Assembly (NCBI RefSeq): GCF_000429905.1
Contig: NZ_AUCT01000001.1
Location: 228,166-292,165 of the forward strand
Source of the DNA: Desulfatibacillum aliphaticivorans DSM 15576
GTDB taxonomy: Bacteria; Desulfobacterota; Desulfobacteria; Desulfobacterales; Desulfatibacillaceae
Direction: 5' to 3'
Length of the DNA stretch: 64,000 nt
Part shown: positions 42,667-51,502 of the stretch, in pieces
Numbering within the stretch: the first letter of the stretch is position 1
Layout: every line of letters starts with the position of its first letter
Notes under the pieces: generated by a model
Told to the model about the DNA's origin: nothing
The model's database searches: none
What the model saw: the letters and a program-made list of their open reading frames with translations, nothing else
Translations under genes and position numbers: made by a program

Positions 42667-43713
42667 ATGGAAAAACCGACTATTCATTTAACGCCTATCC
42701 ACCCTGTTTGCGGGCATGAGCACGCCGAGCCCAAGTCCGGCCGCGCCGGCTTGTGGATTCAAGGCTTGTTTTTGTTCGCTGCGGCGCTCTTTTTCATTTT
42801 GTGGGGAAGGCGGGAGGAATTTCAGACCTTCAGCATTATTTTTTCGTCCATTGTTCTGGAAGCCTTTCCCTTCATGCTCCTGGGCGCACTCATCGGAGGC
42901 TTGATTGAAGTCTTCGCCCCCCGGGAGAAAATCGCCAATCTGCTGCCCAACCGGCCGGTGTTGACCATTTTTCTGGCTGCGGGACTGGGCTTGATCTTTC
43001 CCGTGTGCGAGTGCGCCATCGTCCCGGTGGTGAGGCGCCTTGTGAAAAAAGGCCTGCCTTTGGGCGCGGCCGTGGCTTATTTGCTGGGCGGCCCCATTGT
43101 AAATCCCCTGGTAGCGGCGTCCACCCTGGCGGCCTACGGCATGATGTGGAAGGTCGCCGCGATCCGGCTTTTTTTGGGCTTCGCCATCGCCTCGGCGGCG
43201 GGAGTCCTCATGGACATGTTCTTCACAAGGGAACAGGCCATCCTGCCGGAAAATCACGTAGGATGCGACTGCTGCCATGACTCCCATGACGGCGGGGGAT
43301 TTTTCCACCGGCTCCGTGCGGGCCTGGTTCACGGGGCGGAGGATTTTTTCGACATAGGCCGATTCCTGATCATCGGGGCCTTTGTGGCGGCGCTCATGCA
43401 GACCATGATCTCACGGGATCTTTTCGCCGCCGCCGTAGGCGTCCCGGTCTTCTCCATCCTGCTTATGATGGTCCTGGCCGTAGTCCTGAGCCTGTGCAGC
43501 GAGGCGGACGCCTTCGTCGCCGCGTCGTTCCGGTATACGGGCATGCCTTTTTCCGCCCAGATGGCCTTTATGGTTCTGGGTCCCATGCTGGATATCAAAT
43601 TGATGCTTATGTATTTAAGTTTGTTTAAAAAACGGGCGATCATCACACTTAGCGCACTGACCGCAGGACTGGTCTTTTTCAGCTTGCTTGTCATGGAGTA
43701 CATCAGCCTATGA
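42667..43713 (+). CDS. DUF318-family permease with a CDCCHDSH metal-binding loop
   Basis: 348 residues with about eight membrane helices. COG0701 signature PVCECAIVPVVRRLVKKGLPLG near residue 115 (the P-x-C-x-C motif), followed by AYLLGGPIVNPLVAASTL. A cytoplasmic or periplasmic loop at about 198-212 reads GCDCCHDSHDGGGFF, a strong soft-metal ligand set. Related DUF318 permeases are thought to move metal or metalloid complexes (such as ArsP) or to act with TIGR03943-family partners. Placement after a ZnuA-like protein suggests metal uptake or efflux. It overlaps the next gene by four bases. Confidence 0.88.
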   Translation: MEKPTIHLTPIHPVCGHEHAEPKSGRAGLWIQGLFLFAAALFFILWGRREEFQTFSIIFSSIVLEAFPFMLLGALIGGLIEVFAPREKIANLLPNRPVLTIFLAAGLGLIFPVCECAIVPVVRRLVKKGLPLGAAVAYLLGGPIVNPLVAASTLAAYGMMWKVAAIRLFLGFAIASAAGVLMDMFFTREQAILPENHVGCDCCHDSHDGGGFFHRLRAGLVHGAEDFFDIGRFLIIGAFVAALMQTMISRDLFAAAVGVPVFSILLMMVLAVVLSLCSEADAFVAASFRYTGMPFSAQMAFMVLGPMLDIKLMLMYLSLFKKRAIITLSALTAGLVFFSLLVMEYISL

Positions 43714-44483
43714 GGTCCACCATCCATATCCTGGAAAAATGGTTTGCGGTACGATTGTTGCCCTGGGTGCTTATCGCCTGGGTGCTTGCCTACGGATGGC
43801 TGCTTGAGCAGGACCGGTATCTGGCTTTTTTACAGCCCAGGTTTGCGGGCCTGATGTACATGGGGCTGATAATCGCGGGGTTATTCGCCCTGGCCGCGGT
43901 TTCCGCCGGGCGTGGAAAACACGCCCGCGGCTCCTCGCATATACAATGGATTCGGGCGGGATTCCTGCTGCTGCCCATTTTGTTCATCATCGGTGCCCAT
44001 AATACGGGTTTAGGCGGCTTCGCCCTTTCCAAAAGGGCTTTGGGAACCTCCGTGCCAGGCAAGTCTTTGAAGCAAAAGATCGAGCGGGACGATCCCAGCT
44101 TATGGACCATGGCCATCAAGGACCTGCCGCCGGTGAAGAAAGAGGAGAAGCCGGTGCTCCTAAGCAAGCTGCTCCGCAACTGGGAGGATTATGAGGGCGG
44201 GGAAGTGTTGACCGAAGGCATGTACTACGCTCCGGAGGACGCGCCCGAAGGCCTGGGCATGGTCTTCCGTTTTTATATAACATGCTGTGCGGCCGACGCG
44301 GTTCCGGTTGGAGTCTTTGTAAAGGGAAAAAGCCTGGAATCCCTGAAAAACGACCAATGGGTGCGGGTGCGAGGCGTGTGCAGCAAGGAGGACGTGATGG
44401 GCCGGAAGCTGCCGACCCTGACCCTGGAGGAGGCGCAAATCCTCCCCGCCCCGGACGTGAGCGAGCAATATCTGTATTTTTAA
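43710..44483 (+). CDS. TIGR03943/DUF1980-like permease partner
   Basis: 257 residues. Two or more N-terminal membrane helices (about 8-80), then a soluble periplasmic domain with FRFYITCCAADAVPVGVFVKG, the CCAAD motif of the TIGR03943 family, and LPTLTLEEAQILPAP at the end. Always found with a DUF318 permease in known genomes, as in YcgQ-YcgR of Bacillus. Start overlaps the permease stop (ATGA), implying coupled synthesis. A substrate-handling subunit is likely. Confidence 0.88.
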   Translation: MRSTIHILEKWFAVRLLPWVLIAWVLAYGWLLEQDRYLAFLQPRFAGLMYMGLIIAGLFALAAVSAGRGKHARGSSHIQWIRAGFLLLPILFIIGAHNTGLGGFALSKRALGTSVPGKSLKQKIERDDPSLWTMAIKDLPPVKKEEKPVLLSKLLRNWEDYEGGEVLTEGMYYAPEDAPEGLGMVFRFYITCCAADAVPVGVFVKGKSLESLKNDQWVRVRGVCSKEDVMGRKLPTLTLEEAQILPAPDVSEQYLYF

Positions 44484-44672
44484 CCCTGTTTTTACTTTGA
44501 CGGCTCCGCCCTTGCTTGCTAAGGTTATTTCCTCCTGCAAGGCCCGGGGGACGCCCCCGGCCCTACCCGGAAAATGACTTAAATTTTAAAATAAGCCTCT
44601 TCGCCCGTTTTTGTATGGGCGCAGCCTTGAAAACCATCATGCGCGGGGGCGGCTATATACGCAGGTTTTGTT

Positions 44673-45479
44673 GTGACGCCATATAGAAGGACCATAGAAA
44701 AAGTGACGGACGCCCTGGCCGGCGCCCCTCTTGATTATGAAGAGGAAAAGGCCTTTGTGGGCAGCCAGAAGAAAAAAGGGATATCCTGGCAGGAGGCGGG
44801 CGTGCTCGTCCTGATGGCCGAAGGGAAAAACGGCCTGTCATTTATTCTGAATAAAAGGTCCCAGGAGGTCTCGCAGCCGGGAGATCTATGCTTTCCCGGC
44901 GGACATCCCCTGCCTATTGCGGATCGTTTCATGGCGAACTGGATCATCCCTTACGTCCTGCCCATGCGGAAGAGCCAAGGGTATGCAGCCGCCAGACAAC
45001 GGAGGCCGAAAACCTTTGAGACTATCTCGTTTTACCTTGCCAACGCCCTGAGGGAGTGCTGGGAGGAAATGCGGGTGGGGCCGCGAAAAATTGATTTTTT
45101 GGGAGCTTTGCCGTGTTATAGGCTTGTGGGCAGACGCAAGATCGTATATCCCATGGTTGGGCGTCTGACCAAGCCTGTCAAATTCAAAATAAGCTATGAA
45201 ATTGAAAAAAACGTCTGCCTGCCGTTGGAGGACTTGTGGGATCCCGACAATTACGGGTTGTACTCCCTCAAGCTCACCGGAAAATACCGGGAACTGGCGG
45301 GAACGGACGTCTGGAACCTCCCCTGCTTCGCCGTGGCCGGAAAGGACGGCTCGCGCGATATTCTTTGGGGGGCCACCTTTATGATTCTTATGAACCTTTT
45401 AAAGACGGTGTTTGGATTTACCCCCCCCATGGACGGGCCTGTACGAGCGAAGGCGGATTTGTATCCGGCCGCGACCTAA
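44673..45479 (+). CDS. NUDIX hydrolase of CoA-diphosphatase type with an interrupted Nudix box
   Basis: 268 residues; GTG start with CAGG upstream. The motif SQPGDLCFPGGH closely follows the SQPG-x-x-x-FPGG signature of NudL-type CoA pyrophosphatases. The catalytic R-E-x-x-E-E helix reads LANALRECWEEMRVG. Between PGGH and ALREC lie about 60 residues, whereas normal members have about 15-20, so an insertion of roughly 45 residues (with WIIPYVLPMRKSQGYAAARQ) splits the Nudix box. The frame is open. The protein probably hydrolyses a nucleoside-diphosphate derivative; the insertion may form a substrate or membrane-contacting element. Confidence 0.8.
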   Translation: MTPYRRTIEKVTDALAGAPLDYEEEKAFVGSQKKKGISWQEAGVLVLMAEGKNGLSFILNKRSQEVSQPGDLCFPGGHPLPIADRFMANWIIPYVLPMRKSQGYAAARQRRPKTFETISFYLANALRECWEEMRVGPRKIDFLGALPCYRLVGRRKIVYPMVGRLTKPVKFKISYEIEKNVCLPLEDLWDPDNYGLYSLKLTGKYRELAGTDVWNLPCFAVAGKDGSRDILWGATFMILMNLLKTVFGFTPPMDGPVRAKADLYPAAT

Positions 45480-45646
45480 AGCGCCACAAAATTTTATCGG
45501 CTGCCAAGTCAGGAAAATGTTTTGCGTCTTGTTGACAGCCGTCTGTTTTTATGGTTCTTGAGTTCCTGTTTTATTAGGGTTGGTTTTCCTGCCGCCGCAA
45601 GGCGTAATCAAAACGCGCCCAAAAGCGCTACGAGGAGAAATCTTAG

Positions 45647-46120
45647 ATGAAATATAGATATGTCCTTACCCGGGATGATTCTAAAAACAAACTCACCATC
45701 AGCGAATTCGCCCGCGGAGTGGACGAGCATTTGTCCATCATGGGCTCCCGGGAAGTGGACGGAGAGGCCATTCAAGCCGCCCTGTCCCAGGGAAAAATGG
45801 CTGTGGTGGACATCCTCCGCACCCACGGCATGTATCCGCCCGAACATGTGGCCATGGATATGGTTGACCTTGTCAATCAACTCTACGGACCCAACAGGGA
45901 GGAAGTCAAGGAAGGGTATGTGGATGAAATCGACGTCATTGTGGAAGAAGTTTTCAAGGCCGAAGAGGTAGACGAGTCAGACGATGATGACGTGGATGAC
46001 GATATGCCGGAAGAAGACATCCTGGAAAGCGACGACCTGGACCTGGGCGACTCCAGCGACGACAGCGCTGACAGCGCTGACGACAATGACGATGACTCGG
46101 ACGACGACGTCCTGGACTAG
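45647..46120 (+). CDS. Small protein with acidic Asp/Ser-rich tail
   Basis: 157 residues; GAGGAG upstream supports the start. Residues 1-100 have ordinary composition (MKYRYVLTRDDSKNKLTISEFARG). The last 50 or so residues are Asp, Ser and Glu rich, with net charge strongly negative, and are surely disordered. No family recognised. It precedes the mog/moaB-like gene by 26 bases on the same strand and may be co-transcribed with it. Acidic tails of this kind bind basic proteins or divalent metals, but nothing proves that here. Confidence 0.75.
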   Translation: MKYRYVLTRDDSKNKLTISEFARGVDEHLSIMGSREVDGEAIQAALSQGKMAVVDILRTHGMYPPEHVAMDMVDLVNQLYGPNREEVKEGYVDEIDVIVEEVFKAEEVDESDDDDVDDDMPEEDILESDDLDLGDSSDDSADSADDNDDDSDDDVLD

Positions 46121-46146
46121 TCTCGCCCGGCGATAAGGCGCCTATC

Positions 46147-46656
46147 ATGGGAGTCCGTGAACATAAAAGCCAGGCCCCTGTTTCCGTAAACGCGGCCGTT
46201 ATTACTGTGTCCACCAGCCGAAGCCTGGAACAGGACAAAAGCGGCCATTGGATAGCGGAGCAGTTGAGGGAACAGGGGCATAAAGTGATCGAGCACTTTG
46301 TGACGCCCGATTCGGCGCCGGAAATCCAAAGCGCCGTGAAAAGGCTGGTCCAATCCGGGGAGGTCTCCGTGGTGCTCATCAACGGCGGCACCGGAGTCAC
46401 CCCGTCGGACGTGACCGTAGAGGCGGTGCGCCCCCTGTTTGACAAGGAACTCACCGCCTACGGCGTGCTTTTCGCCCAGTTAAGCTTCGAAGAAATCGGC
46501 TCCGCCGCCATGCTGTCCAGGGCGGCCGCCGGGGTCGTGGGAAAAACCGCCGTCTTTTGCATGCCGGGCAGCCTGGGCGCCTGCAAGCTGGCCTGCACAT
46601 CCCTCATCTTTCCCGAACTGGGCCACCTCATCAAACACATCGCCAAGGATTCCTGA
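46147..46656 (+). CDS. Molybdenum cofactor biosynthesis protein, MoaB/Mog family
   Basis: 169 residues, the usual MoaB length. This family adenylates molybdopterin before metal insertion. Motifs: ITVSTSRSLEQDKSG, VVLINGGTGVTPSDVTVEAV (the GGTG-x-x-x-x-D molybdopterin-binding motif), and FCMPGSLGACKLA (P-G-S). An N-terminal ATG is placed after the acidic-protein gene stop. A molybdoenzyme or tungsten-enzyme role fits the genome; nitrogenase FeMo-co does not need it. Confidence 0.92.
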   Translation: MGVREHKSQAPVSVNAAVITVSTSRSLEQDKSGHWIAEQLREQGHKVIEHFVTPDSAPEIQSAVKRLVQSGEVSVVLINGGTGVTPSDVTVEAVRPLFDKELTAYGVLFAQLSFEEIGSAAMLSRAAAGVVGKTAVFCMPGSLGACKLACTSLIFPELGHLIKHIAKDS

Positions 46657-46837
46657 TAAAATCTTGCCGCCCCCTTTGCCTTGCAAAGCTCTTCCGAGAA
46701 CAGAAGCCGTAAAGGTCTTTTGTTGGGTTCAGCGGAGATATTTTTAACCTTACATGCATGCTTGCAAAAAGCATCCAACAGAACCTCAAATACCACTTCC
46801 AATGCTCTGCCCAACAAAAGGCCGTGCACCTTCGGTA

Positions 46838-47447
46838 GGGCAGCCCCGGCAGAGCAGTATCCTGCCGGGGTGCGCAAGCACATGTAGTTTAACCGGTCTG
46901 CCTGCAGAATCCATTATGGGTGCGTGCACGAACGCCCTATCCAGCGCCAAACTACGGATTCATACCAAGTTGCATTCAAAGGTAATAATATTCCTGATTA
47001 AATCAAAACGCTGGGTCCCGGCTTGCGGGCGGGCCTAAAAAAACAGGCCGTCCCTTGCCGGGATGACAATTGTTTGCGGTAAGCGAAAGTGCAAAGGGCG
47101 CTTGAAGCCCTTTTATGAGGCTGCCGGGGGCGGCCTCTCCCCAGCGTTCCTGGTATGGCCGCCGCTCTCCGTCATCCCCGTGGAGGGAGGGCGGCGGGAT
47201 GATGTCGGCTGTTTTGCAATCATCGTGACGCTCTCCCGGAAACGGGGACCCAACGTCATTCCCCGATAGCGGCGGGGTGTGGATCTAAAGCCAGGAAAAC
47301 GAATGAGCAAGTTACTCGAATGACACCAACTTGGCATCAACCGAGTCCATTCGCCCGCCGACCTTGTCCAAACTCCTCAAACAATCCCGGCCGCTCCTTT
47401 TGTTGCTAAAGCAACCCAGGCAATACACTACATTGCCTGGGCCACCC
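46838..47447. repeat. Intergenic repeat modules, 46.8-47.45 kb
   Basis: A reversed copy of the CCCCGGCAGGATACTGC element at 46838-46880 matches those at 20093, 20591 and 20982. The CGGGGTGTGGATC...AATGACA module is at 47254-47339 and the CGGCCGC plus CCCAGGCAA/TTGCCTGGG module at 47388-47447, in the same direction as the copies at 34.9 kb but in a different order. Nothing gene-like was supported in 46657-47647. Confidence 0.75.
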
Positions 47448-47647
47448 TAAAGATGCAGGGCAAGCCTTGGATCCTTGCCTTTGCAACTGCAAAGGTTAAT
47501 GATTGGCAGGAAGTTTGGTATTTTTCACATCGTGAAAAATTTTTCTTGCACAAATTTTCATCCGAATGTACAGAATGACGAGTCATTCCGTTTTTGATCC
47601 TGCGTCATCAATGCTCATCCATGAAAATAAAAGGACCGTTTTTCACG

Positions 47648-48271
47648 ATGCAAGGAAAAAGCTCAAAAACCGCCCAGCCCGACAAGACGGAACAAAAACG
47701 GGCTGAAATACTGGCCGCGGCCATGGACGCCTTTGCGGAAAACGGATATCACGCCACCAAGATATCCGACATCGCCCAGCGGCTCGGCATGGGCCACGGA
47801 ACCTTTTACCGGTATTTTGAAAACAAACTGGACATCTTCATTTCGGTCATCGATCTGATTATCGGCAAGGTCGCGTCCATCGTGGAGTCGGACTATCCCA
47901 CGGCGACCAACTCCGCCGAAGAATACCACCAGCAGATCATCCGTCTGGGCGAACGCATCTTTGAAGTGTTCCGGGAGGATATGCGGTTCGGCCCCATCCT
48001 TTTTTACGAAGCCCTGGGCGTGGACCCGGCTTTAAACGCGAGGATGGAAGCCCTGCTGGACGCCATCGCCCAGGCCACGGAGTTGTATTTCATCAACGGG
48101 GTTAAAAAGGGATTTTTACGCCAGGATCTGGACACGCTCATCCTGTCCAAGGCGATCACCGGAGTGTTGGTCGCCGGTGTGCGCGACGTGATGGCCGCGT
48201 CCGATCCGGAAGCCGTGACCAAGCGCTGGTCCAGGACCATCGCAGGACTCATGATCAACGGCATGGGCTGA
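47648..48271 (+). CDS. TetR-family transcriptional regulator
   Basis: 207 residues from the ATG at 47648, preceded at some distance by AAAAGGA; upstream starts (47621, TTG at 47594) are possible. HTH region: ILAAAMDAFAENGYHATKISDIAQRL with recognition helix HGTFYRYFENK. The ligand domain is typical TetR. It is followed 107 bases later by a membrane-protein gene on the same strand, a likely target or partner. Inducer unknown. Confidence 0.88.
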   Translation: MQGKSSKTAQPDKTEQKRAEILAAAMDAFAENGYHATKISDIAQRLGMGHGTFYRYFENKLDIFISVIDLIIGKVASIVESDYPTATNSAEEYHQQIIRLGERIFEVFREDMRFGPILFYEALGVDPALNARMEALLDAIAQATELYFINGVKKGFLRQDLDTLILSKAITGVLVAGVRDVMAASDPEAVTKRWSRTIAGLMINGMG

Positions 48272-48378
48272 GGCGAGGTCATGAATGAGATATAGCGCCG
48301 GCGGCCTTCTATAAGCCGGTTTGAACATGATTGTTTAGAGGGGTCTATAGTTAATCAAAGCAAACCGGGAGGGATATC

Positions 48379-49221
48379 ATGGTACAGGTTGACGTGTTTT
48401 GGGCTTACGCCCTGGGATCGACGTTCGCCTCGGCGGCGGCCAGGCAGTTGAAGGAGGAGGATAAGCCTTTTACCTCCAAGTATTTTGTATACAATCTGCT
48501 TTTTCTTTCGTGCATATTCGCGCCGTCAGGCATTTACCTGCTTTGGAATTTTCCGGATTGGGAGACCATGCAGGTCGCCAGGTCGCATTTGGATCTGCCG
48601 GCCTGGCTTGTAGTGATTTTTTCCGTGACCAACATCACCCAGGGAATATTAGGTTTTTGGATTTCGTACAAATTCATTCGCATGGGGAAGTTTTTCGCCG
48701 CCCACATGCAATGGTTTCTCGGATATTTTTTCATGTTTTTTATTTTACTCCATGGTTGGGACGGCCTGGGCTGGCAGCGCTTTTTGTACGATTCGTCGGT
48801 GAACAACGGGGCGCCCTGGGCGCCGGGTATGCACATGGGCCTGGGATTTTTAACCTCCAATGTATGCTACACCCTTTTGGGCATGGGCCTGTTTGTGGTT
48901 CCCGGCCTGGGGATACCGGTCATCCGGTGGATCGCCCAAGGCGCGGCCATGGACGCCACCCTGCCTAAGGAAAAATCCCGCCAAAATCCCGTGATGCTGG
49001 GAGTATGGCTTCTTACCGCAATTTTTGCGGTCAGCCTGCTTTCCGCCGGAGGGGCCGGACTGGCCGTCCATTACATAGGCAAGTTGCTGGGCAGCCAGGG
49101 GCTTGGGTTTATTATTGGCCTGGCGGCGTTTGGCGCGGCCGCCTATTTTCTTTTATTTAAACCCCATATGCCGGGTTACCGGGTGTTTCAACAATTGTTC
49201 ATTGAAGAGCCTGCTGCATAG
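48379..49221 (+). CDS. Polytopic membrane protein of unknown function
   Basis: 280 residues; GGGAGG upstream of ATG. About six to seven membrane helices (for instance YFVYNLLFLSCIFAPSGIYL, LPAWLVVIFSVTNITQGILGF, WFLGYFFMFFILLHGWDGLG, LLTAIFAVSLLSAGGAGLAV, GFIIGLAAFGAAAYFLLF). The family is not recognised. Adjacent TetR regulation suggests an inducible transporter or lipid-related protein. A terminator-like hairpin follows. Confidence 0.75.
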   Translation: MVQVDVFWAYALGSTFASAAARQLKEEDKPFTSKYFVYNLLFLSCIFAPSGIYLLWNFPDWETMQVARSHLDLPAWLVVIFSVTNITQGILGFWISYKFIRMGKFFAAHMQWFLGYFFMFFILLHGWDGLGWQRFLYDSSVNNGAPWAPGMHMGLGFLTSNVCYTLLGMGLFVVPGLGIPVIRWIAQGAAMDATLPKEKSRQNPVMLGVWLLTAIFAVSLLSAGGAGLAVHYIGKLLGSQGLGFIIGLAAFGAAAYFLLFKPHMPGYRVFQQLFIEEPAA

Positions 49222-49249
49222 CATGGGCGTCTATTAACGCAGTGCAAAT

Positions 49250-49281
49250 AGCGCGGACCGGTTAAAAAACCGTTCCGCGCT
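49250..49281 (+). terminator. Terminator-like hairpin after the membrane-protein gene
   Basis: Arms AGCGCGGACCGGTT and AACCGTTCCGCGCT (one mismatch) around AAAA, 28 bases after the stop. Followed by TTTC only, so termination strength is uncertain. The remaining 350 bases to the lnt start hold no gene; a second, weaker hairpin with GCTGT/ACAGC and seven T lies at about 49564-49593. Confidence 0.65.
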
Positions 49282-49629
49282 TTCAATTCTCGCCTGTTCC
49301 GCCCATCTTTATGATGCATTTCATACTCTCATGCAGAAAAACAATCTCGGGAGGCATTGACAAAGCCTGATTTTTCGAGGCATTATTTGTTTCCGGAAAA
49401 CATCCATGATTTTTTTCGGCTGTATATTCACAAAAATCCCTTCCCGGGCAACAAAACGCCGGATATTACAAGTAGATAAGACGCCGCCTGCATTAAAAAT
49501 GCAGGAACGGATTCTTACAGCAAAAGGGCGGGGATTTGAACGAATAGAGAAATTTGACTCAGGCTGTTTTGGTTAGCCCCTCAGACAGCTTTTTTTGGGT
49601 TCGATATTGAATAGCGAGGACATCGGAAC

Positions 49630-51201
49630 GTGGCGGTTTTTTTCAAGGAAAGCATAAAAGGCCCACTGATCCGTTTAATGGCAGCCATGTGCTCGGGCGT
49701 GCTCCTGACCTTGGCTTATCCCCAGGCGGATTTATGGTGGATCGCATGGTTCGCCTTTCTGCCTCTCTTGTTCGCCGTGCGCAACAAATCATGGAGCGCG
49801 GCTTTCGGCCTGGGATTCCTGACCGGCCTGATTCATAATATTGGACTGGTTTACTGGGTGGACGGAGTCATGCGTCAATACGGGGGGATTCCATGGTACG
49901 CCTCATTTCCCTTATTGTTCCTGCTGGCCGTTTATTTATCCGTCTACATGGGCCTGTTTGCCGCGTTCACACGAAAAGGCCCTGTCCGGCCCTTGCGTAG
50001 TCTGTTTTTTGCGCCGGCCTTATGGGTGTGCCTGGAGTACGCCCGCACCTATCTCATCACCGGTTTTCCATGGGGGCTTTTGGGCCACACCCAATATCAA
50101 AATCTTGAAATCATCCAGATTGCCGACCTGACGGGCGCCTATGGCGTTTCCGCCCTAATCATCCTGGTCAACTACGGCCTATACCTTTTGGGAGCGTCCC
50201 TGTATTCGGGCACGCTGTTCGGCCCCACGTTATCCAGGACGCGAGGAATGCTGGCCATTTTGCTCACCGGCATGATTGTGGGCGGCGCCTATTATTACGG
50301 AGTGCTCCGCCTGGACCAGGTGAAGCAATCCTGCAAAAACGCCGAGGCCATAGAAGTCGCCGTGATCCAGGGCAATATCGACCAGAACATCAAGTGGAAC
50401 CCGGCCTATCAGGAGCACACCGTAGACACCTATGTCCGCCTTACCAAAAGCGCCGTAAGCCCCAAGACGGAATTGGCGATCTGGCCCGAAAGCGCCATGC
50501 CTTTTTATTTTTCGGCCACAGAGCCTTTTTTAACGGCCCGCGTGCTGAACGAAGCCCGGGAAGACAATCTATATCTGCTTACGGGCAGCATGTCTTTTGA
50601 GCGCACGGAAAAAGACCCGATTTTTTACAACAGCGCCTTTCTAATCGGGCAAAACGGCAAAGTCCTCGGTAAGTACGACAAAGCCCATTTGGTCCCTTGG
50701 GGGGAATACGTGCCCCTGAAAAAGTACATGCCCTTTATCAATAACCTGGTGGAGCAAGTCAGCGACTTTTCCCCGGGACGAAAAGGCGAAGCCCTGCCCG
50801 CCAACGGGGTGAACCTGGGCGTCCTCATTTGCTACGAAATTATTTTCCCCTCCCTTGCCCGGCATCAGGTCCTTGACGGCGCCAATCTGCTGGTGACCAT
50901 CACAAACGACGCCTGGTTCGGAAGATCCAGCGCCCCCTACCAGCATTTTTCCACCGCGGTTTTCCGCGCCGTGGAAAATCGTAGAGCCGTGGCCAGGGCG
51001 GCCAACACGGGCGTCAGCGGTTTCATCGATCCCACGGGCAAAATTTTGGCGGCCACGAACCTGTTCGTCGAGGATACCAGAACAACAAGCCTTCCGCTTC
51101 TAAAAACCGGGACCCTGTATACGGAACTGGGCGATCTCTTCGCTTTCATCTGCATGGGATTGGTGATTATTCTCATGTTCGCCGGCCCAAAAACCAAGTG
51201 A
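49630..51201 (+). CDS. lnt: Apolipoprotein N-acyltransferase
   Basis: 523 residues; GTG start with GAGGACATCGGAAC before it. Inner-membrane enzyme adding the third acyl chain to the N-terminal cysteine of lipoproteins. N-terminal membrane helices (LLTLAYPQADLWWIAWFAFLPLLFA and others, residues 15-225), then a nitrilase domain with the Glu-Lys-Cys triad: Glu in LAIWPESAMPFY, Lys in YDKAHLVPWGEYVP, Cys in LGVLICYEIIFPSLA. The C-terminal helix is present. Lipoproteins such as the hydrolase at 56.5-57.4 kb would be substrates. Confidence 0.93.
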   Translation: MAVFFKESIKGPLIRLMAAMCSGVLLTLAYPQADLWWIAWFAFLPLLFAVRNKSWSAAFGLGFLTGLIHNIGLVYWVDGVMRQYGGIPWYASFPLLFLLAVYLSVYMGLFAAFTRKGPVRPLRSLFFAPALWVCLEYARTYLITGFPWGLLGHTQYQNLEIIQIADLTGAYGVSALIILVNYGLYLLGASLYSGTLFGPTLSRTRGMLAILLTGMIVGGAYYYGVLRLDQVKQSCKNAEAIEVAVIQGNIDQNIKWNPAYQEHTVDTYVRLTKSAVSPKTELAIWPESAMPFYFSATEPFLTARVLNEAREDNLYLLTGSMSFERTEKDPIFYNSAFLIGQNGKVLGKYDKAHLVPWGEYVPLKKYMPFINNLVEQVSDFSPGRKGEALPANGVNLGVLICYEIIFPSLARHQVLDGANLLVTITNDAWFGRSSAPYQHFSTAVFRAVENRRAVARAANTGVSGFIDPTGKILAATNLFVEDTRTTSLPLLKTGTLYTELGDLFAFICMGLVIILMFAGPKTK

Positions 51202-51255
51202 TAGCGCTGTTTTCGGGTATATTTTCGAAGTTCTTGTCCGATCGTGTAAAAAAAT

Positions 51256-51284
51256 TTGATATTCCTTTTTTCCTGCAGTATGAT
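51256..51284 (+). promoter_or_regulatory. Sigma-70 promoter of the secreted-protein gene
   Basis: TTGATA (51256-51261), exact 17-base spacer, TATGAT (51279-51284). It lies just after the lnt stop and would give a leader of about 210 bases before the gene at 51503. No riboswitch was recognised in that leader. Confidence 0.6.
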
Positions 51285-51502
51285 GCCCGTACATTATTTA
51301 TTTTTGCAAAAAATGATCGGGGACCTGCCCTATAGACCGCCTTAAAAATCTTTATGAATTAAGGCCGATATCGCATTGCCAGCGCTATTTGAAGAGTCCC
51401 CACAAACCGCCGGAGCGGACGCCGTCCGGTCCCCCGCCTGCCCCCAAATTGCCGGAAACAGCATATAAGACAGGATAACAAGAATTTTTTGGAGGATAAG
51501 CC

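Noticed and set aside
49564..49593. GCTGT/ACAGC hairpin with seven T before lnt
   Set aside because: Only a five-pair stem with a long loop; too weak to list as a separate terminator.
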